Assembly: GCF_002155145.1 (NCBI RefSeq)
Contig: NZ_CP021323.1
Location: 1,178,001-1,242,000, forward strand
Source: Kushneria konosiri
Lineage (GTDB): Bacteria; Pseudomonadota; Gammaproteobacteria; Pseudomonadales; Halomonadaceae
Reading direction: 5' to 3'
DNA: 64,000 nt
The notes under the pieces are model-generated. The model saw only the letters and a program-made list of their open reading frames with translations. It ran no database searches and had not been told where the DNA came from. This document shows positions 36,047 to 49,292 of the stretch, in pieces; the first letter of the stretch is position 1; every line of letters begins with the position of its first letter. The translations under genes were made by a program, and so were the position numbers.

Positions 36047-36970
36047 ATGACGCGTAAACGCGCACTCGGAAGAGGACTGGACGCATTGATTGGCGCCGGC
36101 GCCCGGCAGCGTTCACAGACCCAGGACCCCAGCGGTGGGTCTGCCGAGGCGGCAGTGACCGCATCTCCCCTGATCGACAGTCGCGAACGTCTGGAGCGTC
36201 TGCCGCTGGCGGAGCTGACACGCGGGCGCTATCAGCCGCGCCGCGAGATGCAGCCGGAGCGGCTTGAAGAGCTGGCGGCCTCGATCAGAACCCGCGGCGT
36301 CATGCAGCCCATCGTGGTGCGCCCCCTGCCCGAAGGCAGCGAGGCCCGTTACGAGATCATTGCCGGTGAGCGGCGCTGGCGGGCCGCGCAGCTGGCCGAG
36401 CTGGACGTGATTCCGGCCGTCGTGCGCGAACTCGACGATGAAACGGCGCTGGCGCTGGCGCTGATCGAGAACATCCAGCGCGAAGACCTTAATCCCATCG
36501 AGGAAACCATCGCGCTCAAGCGCCTGATGGACGAATTCTCCCTGACCCAGCAGCAAACGGCCGATGCCGTTGGTCGCTCCAGGGGACAGATTGCCAACAT
36601 GCTCAGACTGCTGGCGCTGGAAGAGGACGTACAGACGCTGCTTGAGCGCGGCGATCTGGATGTTGGTCACGCGCGCGCCCTGCTGGGACTCAAGGGCAAC
36701 AAGCAGCGCCAGGCCGCACGTGACGTCGTCGAGCGCGGTCTGACCGTGCGCCAGACCGAGGCGCTGGTCAAAAAACTTGCCCAGACAACGTCGGACAGCA
36801 AAAAGAAGGCGGAAAAACCTTCAGGGGATGTGGGCAGTCTGGAAAATCAGCTGGCCGAACTGCTTGGGGCACGTGTACAGATCAGTCATGGCAAGACCGG
36901 AAAGGGAAGCCTGACGATTCGTTACACGAGCCTTGATGAGCTGGATGGTATTCTCTCGCACATTCGCTGA
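36047..36970 (+). CDS. parB: Chromosome-partitioning CTPase/DNA-binding protein ParB
   Basis: Binds parS sites, spreads along DNA as a CTP-dependent clamp and stimulates ParA. The 307-residue product has the N-terminal ParA-interacting KRALGRGLDALIG, a ParB/Srx CTPase domain with LPLAELTRGRYQPRREM and YEIIAGERRWRAAQLAELD, an HTH domain (LTQQQTADAVGRSRGQIANMLRLL, DVGHARALLGL) and a basic linker before the C-terminal dimerisation segment. The ATG at 36047 has GAGGA upstream; a longer frame from 36011 is not supported. No clear parS 16-mer was found in this window. Confidence 0.95.
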   Translation: MTRKRALGRGLDALIGAGARQRSQTQDPSGGSAEAAVTASPLIDSRERLERLPLAELTRGRYQPRREMQPERLEELAASIRTRGVMQPIVVRPLPEGSEARYEIIAGERRWRAAQLAELDVIPAVVRELDDETALALALIENIQREDLNPIEETIALKRLMDEFSLTQQQTADAVGRSRGQIANMLRLLALEEDVQTLLERGDLDVGHARALLGLKGNKQRQAARDVVERGLTVRQTEALVKKLAQTTSDSKKKAEKPSGDVGSLENQLAELLGARVQISHGKTGKGSLTIRYTSLDELDGILSHIR

Positions 36971-37088
36971 GATCATGGCGCTTAAACACGGCTTAACTTC
37001 GCATTGTAAACTGCGACGCTTTGACACAGGATCGTGCCGGTTTTGGTGCAGATAAGCTTAAAGACTGCGATTTTCGATGCCGGTGACA

Positions 37089-37117
37089 TTGAAGCAGGCG
37101 GGGGGGTTCCCTATAAT
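37089..37117 (+). promoter_or_regulatory. Predicted sigma-70 promoter of the atp operon
   Basis: TTGAAG at 37089-37094 and a perfect TATAAT at 37112-37117 have the ideal 17-bp spacing. The spacer contains a run of seven G. Transcription would begin near 37123, so atpI must start at or after 37134. Confidence 0.75.
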
Positions 37118-37166
37118 CCGCCTGCCTGACGCCATGAGTCGAATATTTCGGGAATGCATAAAACCA

Positions 37167-38419
<1,253 letters not shown>

Positions 38420-38475
38420 ATCCAATAACAATATTCGCCTCAAAACCCTTTTACCCCTTGTCTGAAAAAACCTGA

Positions 38476-38718
<243 letters not shown>

Positions 38719-38796
38719 GTAAACGCTGTACGCCGGGCCCCTTGTGCTCGGTGTCGCCGTTTCCGGCCACCACGAACCCGCAGGAGGTAGATCCGC

Positions 38797-39267
38797 GTGA
38801 ATATCAATATGACGCTTATCGGACAGATGATCGCCTTTGCGATCTTCGTCTGGTTCTGCATGAAATATGTGTGGCCTCCGATCACGCAGGCACTCACCGA
38901 GCGTCAGCAGCGCATCCAGGAAGGTCTTGAAGAGGCTGACCGGGCCCGCGCCGAGCTGCACAAGGCCAACGAACAGGCCGAGGAAACGCTGCGTGAAAGC
39001 CGTGAGGAAGCCGCGCGCATTCTCGACAAGACACGTGTCCGTGCCAATCAGATGATCGAGGAAGCACGTAACGATGCCCGCGCTGAAGGCGAACGCATGA
39101 TTGCCAATGCCCGCAGCGAGATTGACAGTGAGATTCAGCAGGCCAAGAGCGAACTGCGTGCTCAGGTAGCAGCACTGGCGATTCAGGGCGCCGAACGCAT
39201 TCTCGAGTCTTCCATCGACGAAAAGAAACATCGTGAGATGGTTGATCGACTCGCTGAAGAGCTCTGA
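38797..39267 (+). CDS. atpF: F1Fo ATP synthase subunit b
   Basis: Peripheral stalk subunit, 156 residues, the length of E. coli AtpF. One N-terminal membrane span (about 6-26, with [15 protein letters not shown]) is followed by a long charged coiled coil rich in Glu, Arg and Ala, and ends with VDRLAEEL. The start is GTG, preceded by AGGAGG at nine-base spacing, and gives [13 protein letters not shown], which aligns with the E. coli start. Confidence 0.96.
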   Translation: MNINMTLIGQMIAFAIFVWFCMKYVWPPITQALTERQQRIQEGLEEADRARAELHKANEQAEETLRESREEAARILDKTRVRANQMIEEARNDARAEGERMIANARSEIDSEIQQAKSELRAQVAALAIQGAERILESSIDEKKHREMVDRLAEEL

Positions 39268-39278
39268 GGAAACGCCAC

Positions 39279-39815
39279 ATGTCAGACCACATCACGCAGG
39301 CACGTCCCTATGCAAGGGCCGCTTTTGAGCTGGCCAGAGAAGACAAGGCGCTGGACGCCTGGTCAGCGATGCTGGCCGAGGCGGCGCGTCTGACCGGTGA
39401 CGAGCGTATCGAACGACTGCTCGTGGATCCGCAGCGTACACCGAGTGACAAGGGGCAGGTTTTCGTCGAGCTGCTTGATGAACTGCTCCCTGATCGTGGC
39501 GCCAATTTCCTGATGGTGCTGGCACGACAGCAGCGTTTGCCTGCTCTGGCATCGCTGAGTGATCTGTTCGAGGCTGAGCGCGCCGAGTTTGAAAGGCGTG
39601 TCAGTGTCGAGATCACTTCAGCCTTCGAGCTGGACGAGGCACAAAAAGACAAGCTCGCACAGGCGCTCAAGCGGCGTCTGAATCGCGAAATCACGATCAC
39701 TACTTCTGTGGACAGGACGCTGCTGGGCGGCGTTGTCATTCGTGCCGGCGATACCGTTATTGATGGATCGGCGCGTGGGCGACTGGCACGGCTTTCCAGC
39801 ATCCTGAACCACTGA
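39279..39815 (+). CDS. atpH: F1Fo ATP synthase subunit delta
   Basis: Joins the peripheral stalk to the top of the alpha3beta3 head. The 178-residue protein has the N-terminal helical domain starting [14 protein letters not shown], which contacts subunit alpha, and a C-terminal segment with [26 protein letters not shown], a strongly conserved delta/OSCP signature. GAGGAAAC precedes the ATG; it begins 11 bp after atpF. Confidence 0.96.
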   Translation: MSDHITQARPYARAAFELAREDKALDAWSAMLAEAARLTGDERIERLLVDPQRTPSDKGQVFVELLDELLPDRGANFLMVLARQQRLPALASLSDLFEAERAEFERRVSVEITSAFELDEAQKDKLAQALKRRLNREITITTSVDRTLLGGVVIRAGDTVIDGSARGRLARLSSILNH

Positions 39816-39831
39816 AGTCGAGGGACATGGC

Positions 39832-41376
39832 ATGCAGCAACTGAATCCTTCCGAAATCAGCGACATCATCAAGGGCCGGATCGAGAATCTCGACCTTGAT
39901 GCACAGGCGCGCAATGAAGGCACCATCGTCGGCGTTGCTGACGGTATCGTGCGCATCCACGGACTGGCCGATGCCATGTTCGGTGAGATGATCGAATTCC
40001 CCGAAGGCATCTTCGGCATGGTACTCAACCTCGAGCGTGACAGCGTCGGCGTTGTGGTACTGGGCGACTATCAAAAGCTTCAGGAAGGCATGACCGGCAA
40101 ATGCACCGGCCGCATCCTGGAAGTACCGGTCGGTCGTGAGCTGATCGGTCGCGTCGTCGATGCACTCGGTAACGCCATCGATGGCAAGGGTGATATCAAC
40201 ACCACCGAAACCGATGCCGTTGAAAAGGTGGCCCCGGGCGTTATTTCCCGTCAGGGCGTTGACCAGCCGGTACAGACCGGTCTGAAGTCGATCGATGCCA
40301 TGGTGCCGATCGGTCGCGGCCAGCGTGAGCTGATCATCGGTGACCGTCAGATTGGTAAATCCGCCATTGCCATCGATGCGATCATCAACCAGAAAGGCAA
40401 GGGCATCACCTGCGTTTACGTGGCCGTCGGTCAGAAGCAGTCGACCATTGCCAACGTGGTGAGAAAGCTTGAAGAGCATGGTGCGATGGAGCACACCATC
40501 ATCGTGGCCGCCGGCGCTGCCGACCCCGCTGCCATGCAGTTTCTGGCGCCCTACTCCGGCTGCACCATGGGTGAATATTTCCGCGATCGCGGTGAAGACG
40601 CCCTGATCGTGTATGACGATCTGTCCAAGCAGGCCGTCGCCTACCGCCAGATTTCCCTGCTGCTGCGCCGTCCGCCGGGCCGTGAAGCCTACCCGGGTGA
40701 CGTGTTCTATCTCCACTCTCGTCTGCTTGAACGCGCCTCGCGCGTTAACGCCGAGTACGTGGAAAAGATCACCAACGGTGAAGTCACCGGCAAGACCGGC
40801 TCGTTGACGGCCCTGCCTATCATCGAGACCCAGGGCGGCGACGTTTCGGCCTTCGTTCCGACCAACGTCATCTCCATCACCGATGGTCAGATCTTTCTGG
40901 AAACCGGCCTTTTCAACTCGGGCGTTCGTCCGGCGATCAACGCAGGCCTGTCGGTCTCGCGTGTCGGTGGTGCGGCCCAGACCAAGATCATCAAGAAGCT
41001 GGGCGGCGGTGTACGTCTGGCGCTGGCACAGTATCGTGAGCTGGCGGCCTTCTCGCAGTTTGCCTCCGATCTGGATGAAGCCACGCGCAAGCAGCTTGAG
41101 CATGGTCAGCGCGTGACCGAGCTCATGAAGCAAAAGCAGTATTCGCCGATGTCGATCGCCGACATGGCCGTCTCGCTTTACGCTGCCAACGAGGGATATC
41201 TCTCCGACGTACCGGTCGACAAGGTGCTGAATTTCGAACGTGATCTGCTCGATTACATGCGCGCCGAGAAGGGCGAGCTGATGGAGAAGATCAACAGCAC
41301 CGGCGGCTATGACAACGATATTCAGCAGGGGCTGAAAAGCGGCGTTGAATCGTTCAAGTCAACGCAGAGCTATTGA
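39832..41376 (+). CDS. atpA: F1Fo ATP synthase subunit alpha
   Basis: Non-catalytic nucleotide-binding subunit of the F1 head, 514 residues against 513 in E. coli. It has the beta-barrel N-terminal domain, a P-loop GDRQIGKS (E. coli has GDRQTGKT; both changed positions keep the Walker A pattern), [44 protein letters not shown] and the arginine-finger region [10 protein letters not shown]. Begins 16 bp after atpH. A long antisense frame covers most of it but is only a codon-bias shadow. Confidence 0.97.
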   Translation: MQQLNPSEISDIIKGRIENLDLDAQARNEGTIVGVADGIVRIHGLADAMFGEMIEFPEGIFGMVLNLERDSVGVVVLGDYQKLQEGMTGKCTGRILEVPVGRELIGRVVDALGNAIDGKGDINTTETDAVEKVAPGVISRQGVDQPVQTGLKSIDAMVPIGRGQRELIIGDRQIGKSAIAIDAIINQKGKGITCVYVAVGQKQSTIANVVRKLEEHGAMEHTIIVAAGAADPAAMQFLAPYSGCTMGEYFRDRGEDALIVYDDLSKQAVAYRQISLLLRRPPGREAYPGDVFYLHSRLLERASRVNAEYVEKITNGEVTGKTGSLTALPIIETQGGDVSAFVPTNVISITDGQIFLETGLFNSGVRPAINAGLSVSRVGGAAQTKIIKKLGGGVRLALAQYRELAAFSQFASDLDEATRKQLEHGQRVTELMKQKQYSPMSIADMAVSLYAANEGYLSDVPVDKVLNFERDLLDYMRAEKGELMEKINSTGGYDNDIQQGLKSGVESFKSTQSY

Positions 41377-41434
41377 TGAACCGGACCCTTCGGGGTCCGG
41401 GCGCCCTGCGCTGATTGTTTAGGAGAATATCGCT

Positions 41435-43743
<2,309 letters not shown>

Positions 43744-43755
43744 GGAGGGGCGCTC

Positions 43756-44178
43756 ATGGCGACCATGCAATGCAGTATCGTCAGCGCGGAGCGCAATATC
43801 TTCGCCGGCGAAGTAGAACGCGTTGTAGCGATCAGCGTGCTTGGCGAGATGGGGATTCTGCGCGGGCATGAGCCAACGCTGACGGCCCTGAAGCCCGGGC
43901 CGGTCCGGATTGTCCACGAAGGGGGAGAAGAAGAGGTCTTCTACGTCTCCAGTGGTTTTCTGGAAGTACAGCCGAACATGGTCATCGTGCTGGCCGACAG
44001 TGCCGACCGTGCTCGTGATCTGGACGCTGCCGAAGCCGAAAAGGCGCGCGACGAGGCCCGTCGTGCCCTGCAGGGAAAAACAGGCGAGATGGATTACCAT
44101 CAGGCGCTGGCCGAGATCGAAGCGGCAACTGCTCGGCTGCGAACCCTGTCGCAGCTGCGCAACCGTCGCGGACAATAG
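43756..44178 (+). CDS. atpC: F1Fo ATP synthase subunit epsilon
   Basis: Rotor-foot and inhibitory subunit, 140 residues. N-terminal beta-sandwich with CSIVSAERNIFAGEVERVV, GEMGILRGHEPTLTALKPG and FYVSSGFLEVQPN, then a C-terminal helical pair (about 90-138) rich in Ala, Glu and Arg that can insert into F1 and inhibit hydrolysis. AAGGAGG precedes the start. Last gene of the atp operon, closed by a strong terminator. Confidence 0.96.
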   Translation: MATMQCSIVSAERNIFAGEVERVVAISVLGEMGILRGHEPTLTALKPGPVRIVHEGGEEEVFYVSSGFLEVQPNMVIVLADSADRARDLDAAEAEKARDEARRALQGKTGEMDYHQALAEIEAATARLRTLSQLRNRRGQ

Positions 44179-44232
44179 GAGTCCTGAGCAGAATTGTCGC
44201 ATCATGGTCACAAGCCATGGATGCGTTTTGCT

Positions 44233-44256
44233 GGCGGCCTTCGGGCCGCCTTTTTT
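44233..44256 (+). terminator. atp operon terminator
   Basis: A seven-bp GC stem GGCGGCC / GGCCGCC with the stable TTCG tetraloop is followed by six T, 55 bp after atpC. Confidence 0.95.
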
Positions 44257-44407
44257 GTAACTGCCATGCGCATCTCAACCAATCCGATTAATTCATGCCC
44301 TGATACACTGTCAGTCACAGGAATGATCAGGCATGACAGAGCATGTCATCTGTTGGGTGCATGATCGATGATCGTTTTTCATTCAGCGCGGGGGAGAGTC
44401 TTCTTTC

Positions 44408-45769
44408 ATGTCCATTGATGTCGTGATTCTGGCTGCCGGCCAGGGCAGTCGCATGCGTTCGCAAAAGCCCAAGGTATTGCACGAACTGGCCGGCAAACCC
44501 ATGGTGCGTCATGTCATCGAGTCAGCCATGAAGGCTTTCTCGTCACCTCGACTTCATGTCGTGGTCGGACACGGCGCTGACCAGGTGCAGGCAGCCCTGT
44601 CCGATCTGCCCATCAACTTTGCCCATCAGCATGAGCAGCGCGGTACCGGTCATGCCGTATCACAGACCCTTGAGGCGCTGGGTAATGGTCCGGTGGTGGT
44701 GCTTTACGGTGATGTGCCGATGATCCAGGCGCCAACCCTGAGTGCTCTGGTGGAGCGGGTGGATGAGCAGCACATGGCGTTGCTGACGGTCACCATGGCC
44801 AACCCGCATGGTTACGGGCGCATCGTGCGCAATGATCAGGGGCAGGCCGTGGCCATCGTCGAGCAGAAGGATGCCACTTCTGAACAGCTCAAAATCGATG
44901 AATGCAACACCGGTATTCTGGCTGCTACCGGCGATCAGCTGCGTCGCTGGCTGCCGGCATTGTCCAGCGACAATGCCCAGGGCGAGTACTACCTGACCGA
45001 CATCATTGCCATGGCAGCAAGTGAAGGGATTGAAGTGGCCACGGCCGAGCCGGCGCTGGTCAGTGAAGTCCAGGGGGTCAACGACCGGGTCCAGCTCTCG
45101 GCACTGGAGCGTATTCATCAGTCTCATGAGGCAGAGCGGCTCATGCGTGAGGGCGCAAGCCTGGCCGATCCGAAGCGGCTGGATGTGCGCGGTGAGCTGA
45201 GCGTGGGTCAGGACGTCTTCATCGATGTCGGCTGTATTTTCGAGGGACGTGTGCATCTGGGCAATGGTGTTCATGTGGGTCCCTACAGCATCATCCGTGA
45301 TGCCAGCATCGGCGATGCCACCCGCATCGAAGCGCACAGCATGGTCGAGGGCAGTGAAACGGCCGGTGATAACGCCATTGGTCCCTTCGCGCGTCTGCGT
45401 CCGGGCACGCGGCTTGAGAAGAAGGCGCGCATTGGCAACTTCGTAGAGACCAAAAAGGCACACGTGGGTGAAGGCAGCAAGATCAACCATCTGAGCTACA
45501 TCGGTGACGCAACGCTGGGCGAGGGCGTCAACATTGGCGCCGGCACCATCACCTGCAATTATGATGGGGTCAACAAGCACCGTACCGAGGTGGGTCATAA
45601 CGTTTTCATCGGCTCCAACTCGGCGCTGGTGGCACCGGTCACGATTGGTGATGGCGCAACGGTTGCCGCCGGCTCCACCGTGACCGACACGGTCGAGGAT
45701 CAGGCGCTGGCCATCGCGCGTGCACGTCAGATCAACAAGCAGGGCTGGATACCGCCGCATCGCAAGTAA
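44408..45769 (+). CDS. glmU: Bifunctional N-acetylglucosamine-1-phosphate uridyltransferase / glucosamine-1-phosphate acetyltransferase
   Basis: Makes UDP-GlcNAc, precursor of peptidoglycan and LPS. The 453-residue protein has a uridyltransferase domain (about 1-228; VILAAGQGSRMRSQKPKVL, then HQHEQRGTGHAV and LYGDVPM) and a C-terminal left-handed beta-helix acetyltransferase domain (about 250-453) with hexapeptide repeats, GPFARLRPG, GNFVETKKAHVG and the HLSYIGDATLG catalytic region. E. coli GlmU is 456 residues. It follows the atp operon across 229 bp and has its own terminator. Confidence 0.97.
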   Translation: MSIDVVILAAGQGSRMRSQKPKVLHELAGKPMVRHVIESAMKAFSSPRLHVVVGHGADQVQAALSDLPINFAHQHEQRGTGHAVSQTLEALGNGPVVVLYGDVPMIQAPTLSALVERVDEQHMALLTVTMANPHGYGRIVRNDQGQAVAIVEQKDATSEQLKIDECNTGILAATGDQLRRWLPALSSDNAQGEYYLTDIIAMAASEGIEVATAEPALVSEVQGVNDRVQLSALERIHQSHEAERLMREGASLADPKRLDVRGELSVGQDVFIDVGCIFEGRVHLGNGVHVGPYSIIRDASIGDATRIEAHSMVEGSETAGDNAIGPFARLRPGTRLEKKARIGNFVETKKAHVGEGSKINHLSYIGDATLGEGVNIGAGTITCNYDGVNKHRTEVGHNVFIGSNSALVAPVTIGDGATVAAGSTVTDTVEDQALAIARARQINKQGWIPPHRK

Positions 45770-45795
45770 TCCGCAGAGGCCTGAAGCTTCTATCG

Positions 45796-45825
45796 GGCGC
45801 CGCACATCCGTGCGGCGCCTTTTTT
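45796..45825 (+). terminator. glmU terminator
   Basis: A perfect ten-bp stem GGCGCCGCAC / GTGCGGCGCC with an ATCC loop and six T lies 27 bp after the glmU stop. Confidence 0.95.
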
Positions 45826-45940
45826 GATGCCGGGGTGTGCCCGTGTGGGCGTCTTCGACTTTAGGCGTATATTTTTTGTGCCAAAAGCGCCGTCAGGGCT
45901 TGACGTCATCACGGCGGTGAGTTTTCATCCGAAACACAAA

Positions 45941-45959
45941 ATCTTTCGGTTCGAAAGAT
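45941..45959. promoter_or_regulatory. Candidate GlmR operator upstream of glmR
   Basis: ATCTTTCG-GTT-CGAAAGAT is a perfect eight-base inverted repeat 35 bp before the glmR start. CGAAA/TTTCG half-sites are common in DeoR-family operators, and neighbouring ATCCGAAA and TTCGGAT add further half-sites. Autoregulation is inferred. Confidence 0.5.
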
Positions 45960-45993
45960 AACCTTTTCAACTGTTCGGATAGCCGCCCCTCTC

Positions 45994-46764
45994 ATGAGTC
46001 GACGCCAGACCCCGCAGCGCCGGGAGGCCATTCTTGATCTGCTGGCAGCACGCGGCGAGGTCGCCGTCGAGACGCTGGCCCAGCATTTCGACACCTCGAG
46101 TGTGACCATTCGCAAGGATCTGGCCATGCTGGAAAACGCCGGTCATCTGATCCGGCGCCACGGCGGTGCCACGCTCGTACCGCGCGAAGGAGATCAGGGA
46201 CGTCATCGCATCTCGCCCGTCAAGCAGGCACTGGCGCAGGCGGCCAGCGAACGCATTGCCGATCATGCTCGGCTGATCATCGATAGCGGCAGTACCACCA
46301 GCGCGCTGATTCCGACGCTGGCACACCGTACCGGGATGGTCGTCATGACCAACTCACTGGGCGTGGCCGGGGCGCTGCAGGCGCTGGACAATCCCCCTGC
46401 CCTGTTGATGACCGGCGGGACCTGGGACCCGCACTCGGCTTCCTTTCAGGGCCGGGTGGCCGAGACCGTGCTGCGTGCCTATGACTTCGACCAGCTCTTT
46501 ATCGGCGCCGACGGCATTGATCTGGCACGCGGGACCACTACCTTCAACGAATTGACGGGGCTTTCACAGGTCATGGCCGAGGTGGCGCGCGAGGTCGTGG
46601 TGATGGCGGAATCCGACAAGGTCGGCCGACGCATCCCCAATCTCGAGCTTGGCTGGGCGCAGATTGATGTATTGATTACCGATGACGGTCTGGCAGAGAC
46701 CAGCCGTCAAAGAATCCGTGACCAGGGTGTCGTGCTGGTCTGTGTCAGCACGCAGACGCCTTGA
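45994..46764 (+). CDS. glmR: DeoR-family transcriptional regulator GlmR
   Basis: A 256-residue DeoR/GlpR-type regulator lying between glmU and glmS, as glmR does in Pseudomonas. The N-terminal winged HTH (about 5-58) has RREAILDLLAARGEVAVETLAQHF, then SSVTIRKDLAMLENAG and RRHGGA. The sugar-phosphate-sensing domain (about 75-250) has IDSGSTTSAL, VMTNSLGVA, GGTWDPHSASFQG and IGADGID, the phosphate-binding elements. It probably senses an amino-sugar phosphate and controls glmS and/or itself (inference from position and family). No good ribosome-binding site is visible before the ATG. Confidence 0.85.
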   Translation: MSRRQTPQRREAILDLLAARGEVAVETLAQHFDTSSVTIRKDLAMLENAGHLIRRHGGATLVPREGDQGRHRISPVKQALAQAASERIADHARLIIDSGSTTSALIPTLAHRTGMVVMTNSLGVAGALQALDNPPALLMTGGTWDPHSASFQGRVAETVLRAYDFDQLFIGADGIDLARGTTTFNELTGLSQVMAEVAREVVVMAESDKVGRRIPNLELGWAQIDVLITDDGLAETSRQRIRDQGVVLVCVSTQTP

Positions 46765-46838
46765 CATCCCCATGCGCCGGGTAGTGTTCGGCACTCAGGG
46801 GAATATCGCAATTTTTGGCATTTCAGGAGAGACAAACC

Positions 46839-48674
46839 ATGTGTGGCATTGTAGGCGCGGTCGCTGACCGTCAGGTACAAAATATCCTGCTTGAGGGTCT
46901 CAAGCGTCTTGAGTATCGCGGCTATGACAGCGCCGGCATGGCTGTTCTGTCAGCCGATGCGCGGCTGTCGCGTCAGCGCGCGGTCGGCAAGGTGGCAGCG
47001 CTTGAAGAAAAGCTGCTGGCCTCCGGTCTGCGTGGTCATGTCGGCATCGCTCACACCCGCTGGGCCACGCACGGTCGTCCGAGCGAAAACAATGCCCACC
47101 CGCATCAGTCCGGCGACAGCCTGGCGGTGGTCCATAACGGCATCATCGAAAATTACGAACTGCTCAAGGCCGAGCTCGAGGGCCAGGGCTACGTCTTTCT
47201 CTCCGAGACCGATACCGAAGTGATCGCGCATCTGATGTCGCGTGAAGTCTCGCGTCATGACGATCTGCTGTCCGCCTTCCAGCACGTGGTCGAAATGCTT
47301 GACGGCGCCTATGCGCTGGCCGTGACGCACGCCGACTATCCTGACCAGATCGTGGGCGCGCGCAAGGGCAGCCCGCTGGTCGTGGGTGTGGGCATCGACG
47401 AGGCCTTCCTGGCGTCCGACCCGCTGGCACTGTTGCAGGTGACCGATCGCTTTATCTATCTGCAGGAGGGCGATGTGGCGCGCCTGACGATTGGCGGCGG
47501 CATCGAAATCTTCAACGCCGGCCAGAGCGTCGAGCGACCCAGCTCGGTCTTCGAGCACGGTGACGGTGCCATCTCGCGCGGTGAATATCGCCACTTCATG
47601 CTCAAGGAAATCCACGAGCAGTCCCAGGTCATCGCCAATACCCTGGAAGGTCGTCTGGGCGATCGTCACGTGTTCACCCGCATTCTGGGTGCTGAAGCCA
47701 ACGACCTGCTCGACCGGGTCAAAAACATTCAGATCATTGCCTGTGGTACCAGCTATCATGCCGGCATGGTAGCGCGTTACTGGCTGGAAAAGCTGGCGGG
47801 CGTGCCCACGCAGGTTGAAGTGGCCTCCGAGTATCGCTACCGCGAAGTGGTGGTGCCCGACGGTACGCTGTTTGTCACGCTGTCCCAGTCGGGCGAGACG
47901 GCCGATACGCTGGCGGCGCTGCGTCATGCCTCGCAAAAGGGCGGCTATCTGGCCAGCCTTGCCATCTGCAACGTACCGGGCAGCTCGCTGGTCCGCGAAT
48001 CCGACCTGACGCTGATGACTCAGGCCGGCCCCGAGATCGGTGTGGCCTCCACCAAGGCCTTTACCACCCAGCTGGTGGCCCTGCTGCTGCTCACCCTGGC
48101 CCTGCGCCATGTTCGTCAGGGCGATGATGACGTGCAGGCCCGTCTGGTCAATGCGCTACGTGAACTGCCGCGTCTGATCACGCGCGGCCTGGCGCTCGAC
48201 AGCGCCATCGAGACGATGTCAGCGGCCTTTGCCGAAAAGCATCATGCGCTGTTTCTGGGTCGTGGCACCATGTTCCCGATCGCGCTGGAAGGGGCGCTCA
48301 AGCTCAAGGAAATTTCCTATATCCACGCCGAGGCCTATCCGGCCGGCGAGCTCAAGCACGGCCCGCTGGCACTGGTCGACAGCGACATGCCGGTCATCGC
48401 GGTGGCGCCCAACGACGAACTGCTGGAGAAGCTCAAGTCCAACCTGCAGGAAGTCCGCGCCCGTGGGGGTGAACTGTTCGTCTTTGCCGATGAGCACGTG
48501 GCAATCAATGAAAGCGAAGGCGTTCATGTGCTGCGCATGCCGGCGGTCGATGACGTGATTGCCCCGATTCTTTATACCCTGCCGCTGCAGCTGCTCTCCT
48601 ATCACGTGGCCGTGCTCAAGGGCACCGACGTGGATCAGCCACGTAATCTGGCCAAGAGTGTCACCGTCGAATAA
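46839..48674 (+). CDS. glmS: Glutamine-fructose-6-phosphate aminotransferase (isomerizing)
   Basis: Makes glucosamine-6-phosphate from fructose-6-phosphate and glutamine. The 611-residue protein begins MCGIVGAV with the N-terminal nucleophile Cys, has the glutaminase segments [18 protein letters not shown] and HNGIIENYE, then two SIS domains with [18 protein letters not shown] and a C-terminal AKSVTVE identical to that of E. coli. The ATG at 46839 follows AGGAGA. It is 74 bp after glmR; this short leader has no room for a glmS ribozyme. Confidence 0.98.
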   Translation: MCGIVGAVADRQVQNILLEGLKRLEYRGYDSAGMAVLSADARLSRQRAVGKVAALEEKLLASGLRGHVGIAHTRWATHGRPSENNAHPHQSGDSLAVVHNGIIENYELLKAELEGQGYVFLSETDTEVIAHLMSREVSRHDDLLSAFQHVVEMLDGAYALAVTHADYPDQIVGARKGSPLVVGVGIDEAFLASDPLALLQVTDRFIYLQEGDVARLTIGGGIEIFNAGQSVERPSSVFEHGDGAISRGEYRHFMLKEIHEQSQVIANTLEGRLGDRHVFTRILGAEANDLLDRVKNIQIIACGTSYHAGMVARYWLEKLAGVPTQVEVASEYRYREVVVPDGTLFVTLSQSGETADTLAALRHASQKGGYLASLAICNVPGSSLVRESDLTLMTQAGPEIGVASTKAFTTQLVALLLLTLALRHVRQGDDDVQARLVNALRELPRLITRGLALDSAIETMSAAFAEKHHALFLGRGTMFPIALEGALKLKEISYIHAEAYPAGELKHGPLALVDSDMPVIAVAPNDELLEKLKSNLQEVRARGGELFVFADEHVAINESEGVHVLRMPAVDDVIAPILYTLPLQLLSYHVAVLKGTDVDQPRNLAKSVTVE

Positions 48675-48694
48675 GACGCACTCATCAGGATCAG

Positions 48695-48729
48695 CGCCGA
48701 CATTGACGAGCGTCAATGTCGGCGTTTTT
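48695..48729 (+). terminator. glmS terminator
   Basis: A 13-bp perfect stem CGCCGACATTGAC / GTCAATGTCGGCG with a four-base loop is followed by five T, 20 bp after the glmS stop. Confidence 0.93.
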
Positions 48730-48783
48730 GAGGCATTTCGCTTGATGGTGCGCCAGGTGCACAGCCCCATTGTTCTGTAATTC

Positions 48784-48792
48784 TGTTATAAT
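48784..48792 (+). promoter_or_regulatory. Extended -10 promoter before the PQQ-dehydrogenase genes
   Basis: TGTTATAAT has the TGn-TATAAT extended -10 form. No good -35 element is seen 16-18 bp upstream, as is common for this promoter type. The transcript would lead into the small membrane protein gene at 48916 with a leader of roughly 115 bases. Confidence 0.55.
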
Positions 48793-48915
48793 CCTTAATT
48801 CAGACTTGCCATCCACGTCTGATCAATCAAAGCCGATAACAGAAATAAGGAAACACCGTTTCATAGCGGCCCCTGTTTCCTGTACCCACCTTTCCTCAGG
48901 GAAGAGAGACTACTC

Positions 48916-49281
48916 ATGTCGTCATCGTCATCTTCAAGGGCGGGCGTCATGGTGATGCTTGCCGCCTCACTGGCGGGGCTTGCCGTGGCGTTTTATGCCT
49001 ATATCACACCGCTGACCGGTGTCACCGGCACGCTGGGCGCAATGGCCGTCATCGTTACCTGCCTCGTACTGGCCGGGCTGTCGTTGGTCCTGCCTGCCAT
49101 GCACGGCAAGGTTGGCCGCATTGTGCTGCGCCTGATCATTCTTGCCGTCATTGTCGGCACCGCCTTTGCCGCTTCATTGCTTCATCTCTGGTGGCTTGTC
49201 GCAGCCATGGCGATCGCCCTTGTGGGATTGATGATTGCCATGATTCGTTCGGCACCCGCCGCGCAACCCACCCGTTCATGA
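48916..49281 (+). CDS. Small four-span membrane protein next to a PQQ dehydrogenase
   Basis: A 121-residue hydrophobic protein with four predicted membrane spans (about 10-30, 38-60, 66-86 and 89-111), a Ser-rich start and a short basic loop HGKVGRIVLR. I do not recognise a named family with certainty. Its length, span arrangement and position 11 bp upstream of a soluble PQQ dehydrogenase suggest it plays the role of the N-terminal membrane anchor found fused in glucose dehydrogenase Gcd, perhaps passing electrons to ubiquinone. That is inference from context. GGGAAGAGAGAC stands before the ATG. Confidence 0.7.
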   Translation: MSSSSSSRAGVMVMLAASLAGLAVAFYAYITPLTGVTGTLGAMAVIVTCLVLAGLSLVLPAMHGKVGRIVLRLIILAVIVGTAFAASLLHLWWLVAAMAIALVGLMIAMIRSAPAAQPTRS

Positions 49282-49292
49282 GGAGTCAGGGA

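Noticed and set aside
37100-37106. Run of seven G in the atp promoter spacer as a slippage switch
   Set aside because: Short, and a one-base change would only move promoter spacing to 16 or 18 bp, still functional; noted but weak.
39757-41133. Long antisense reading frame (458 codons) across atpA
   Set aside because: Product of codon bias on the opposite strand; no family motifs, and the plus strand is clearly atpA. The same applies to long antisense frames in glmU (44660-45805), glmS (46950-48110) and pgm.
46765-46838. glmS ribozyme
   Set aside because: The gap before glmS is only 74 bp and lacks the needed pseudoknot-forming length; the ribozyme is a Gram-positive feature.
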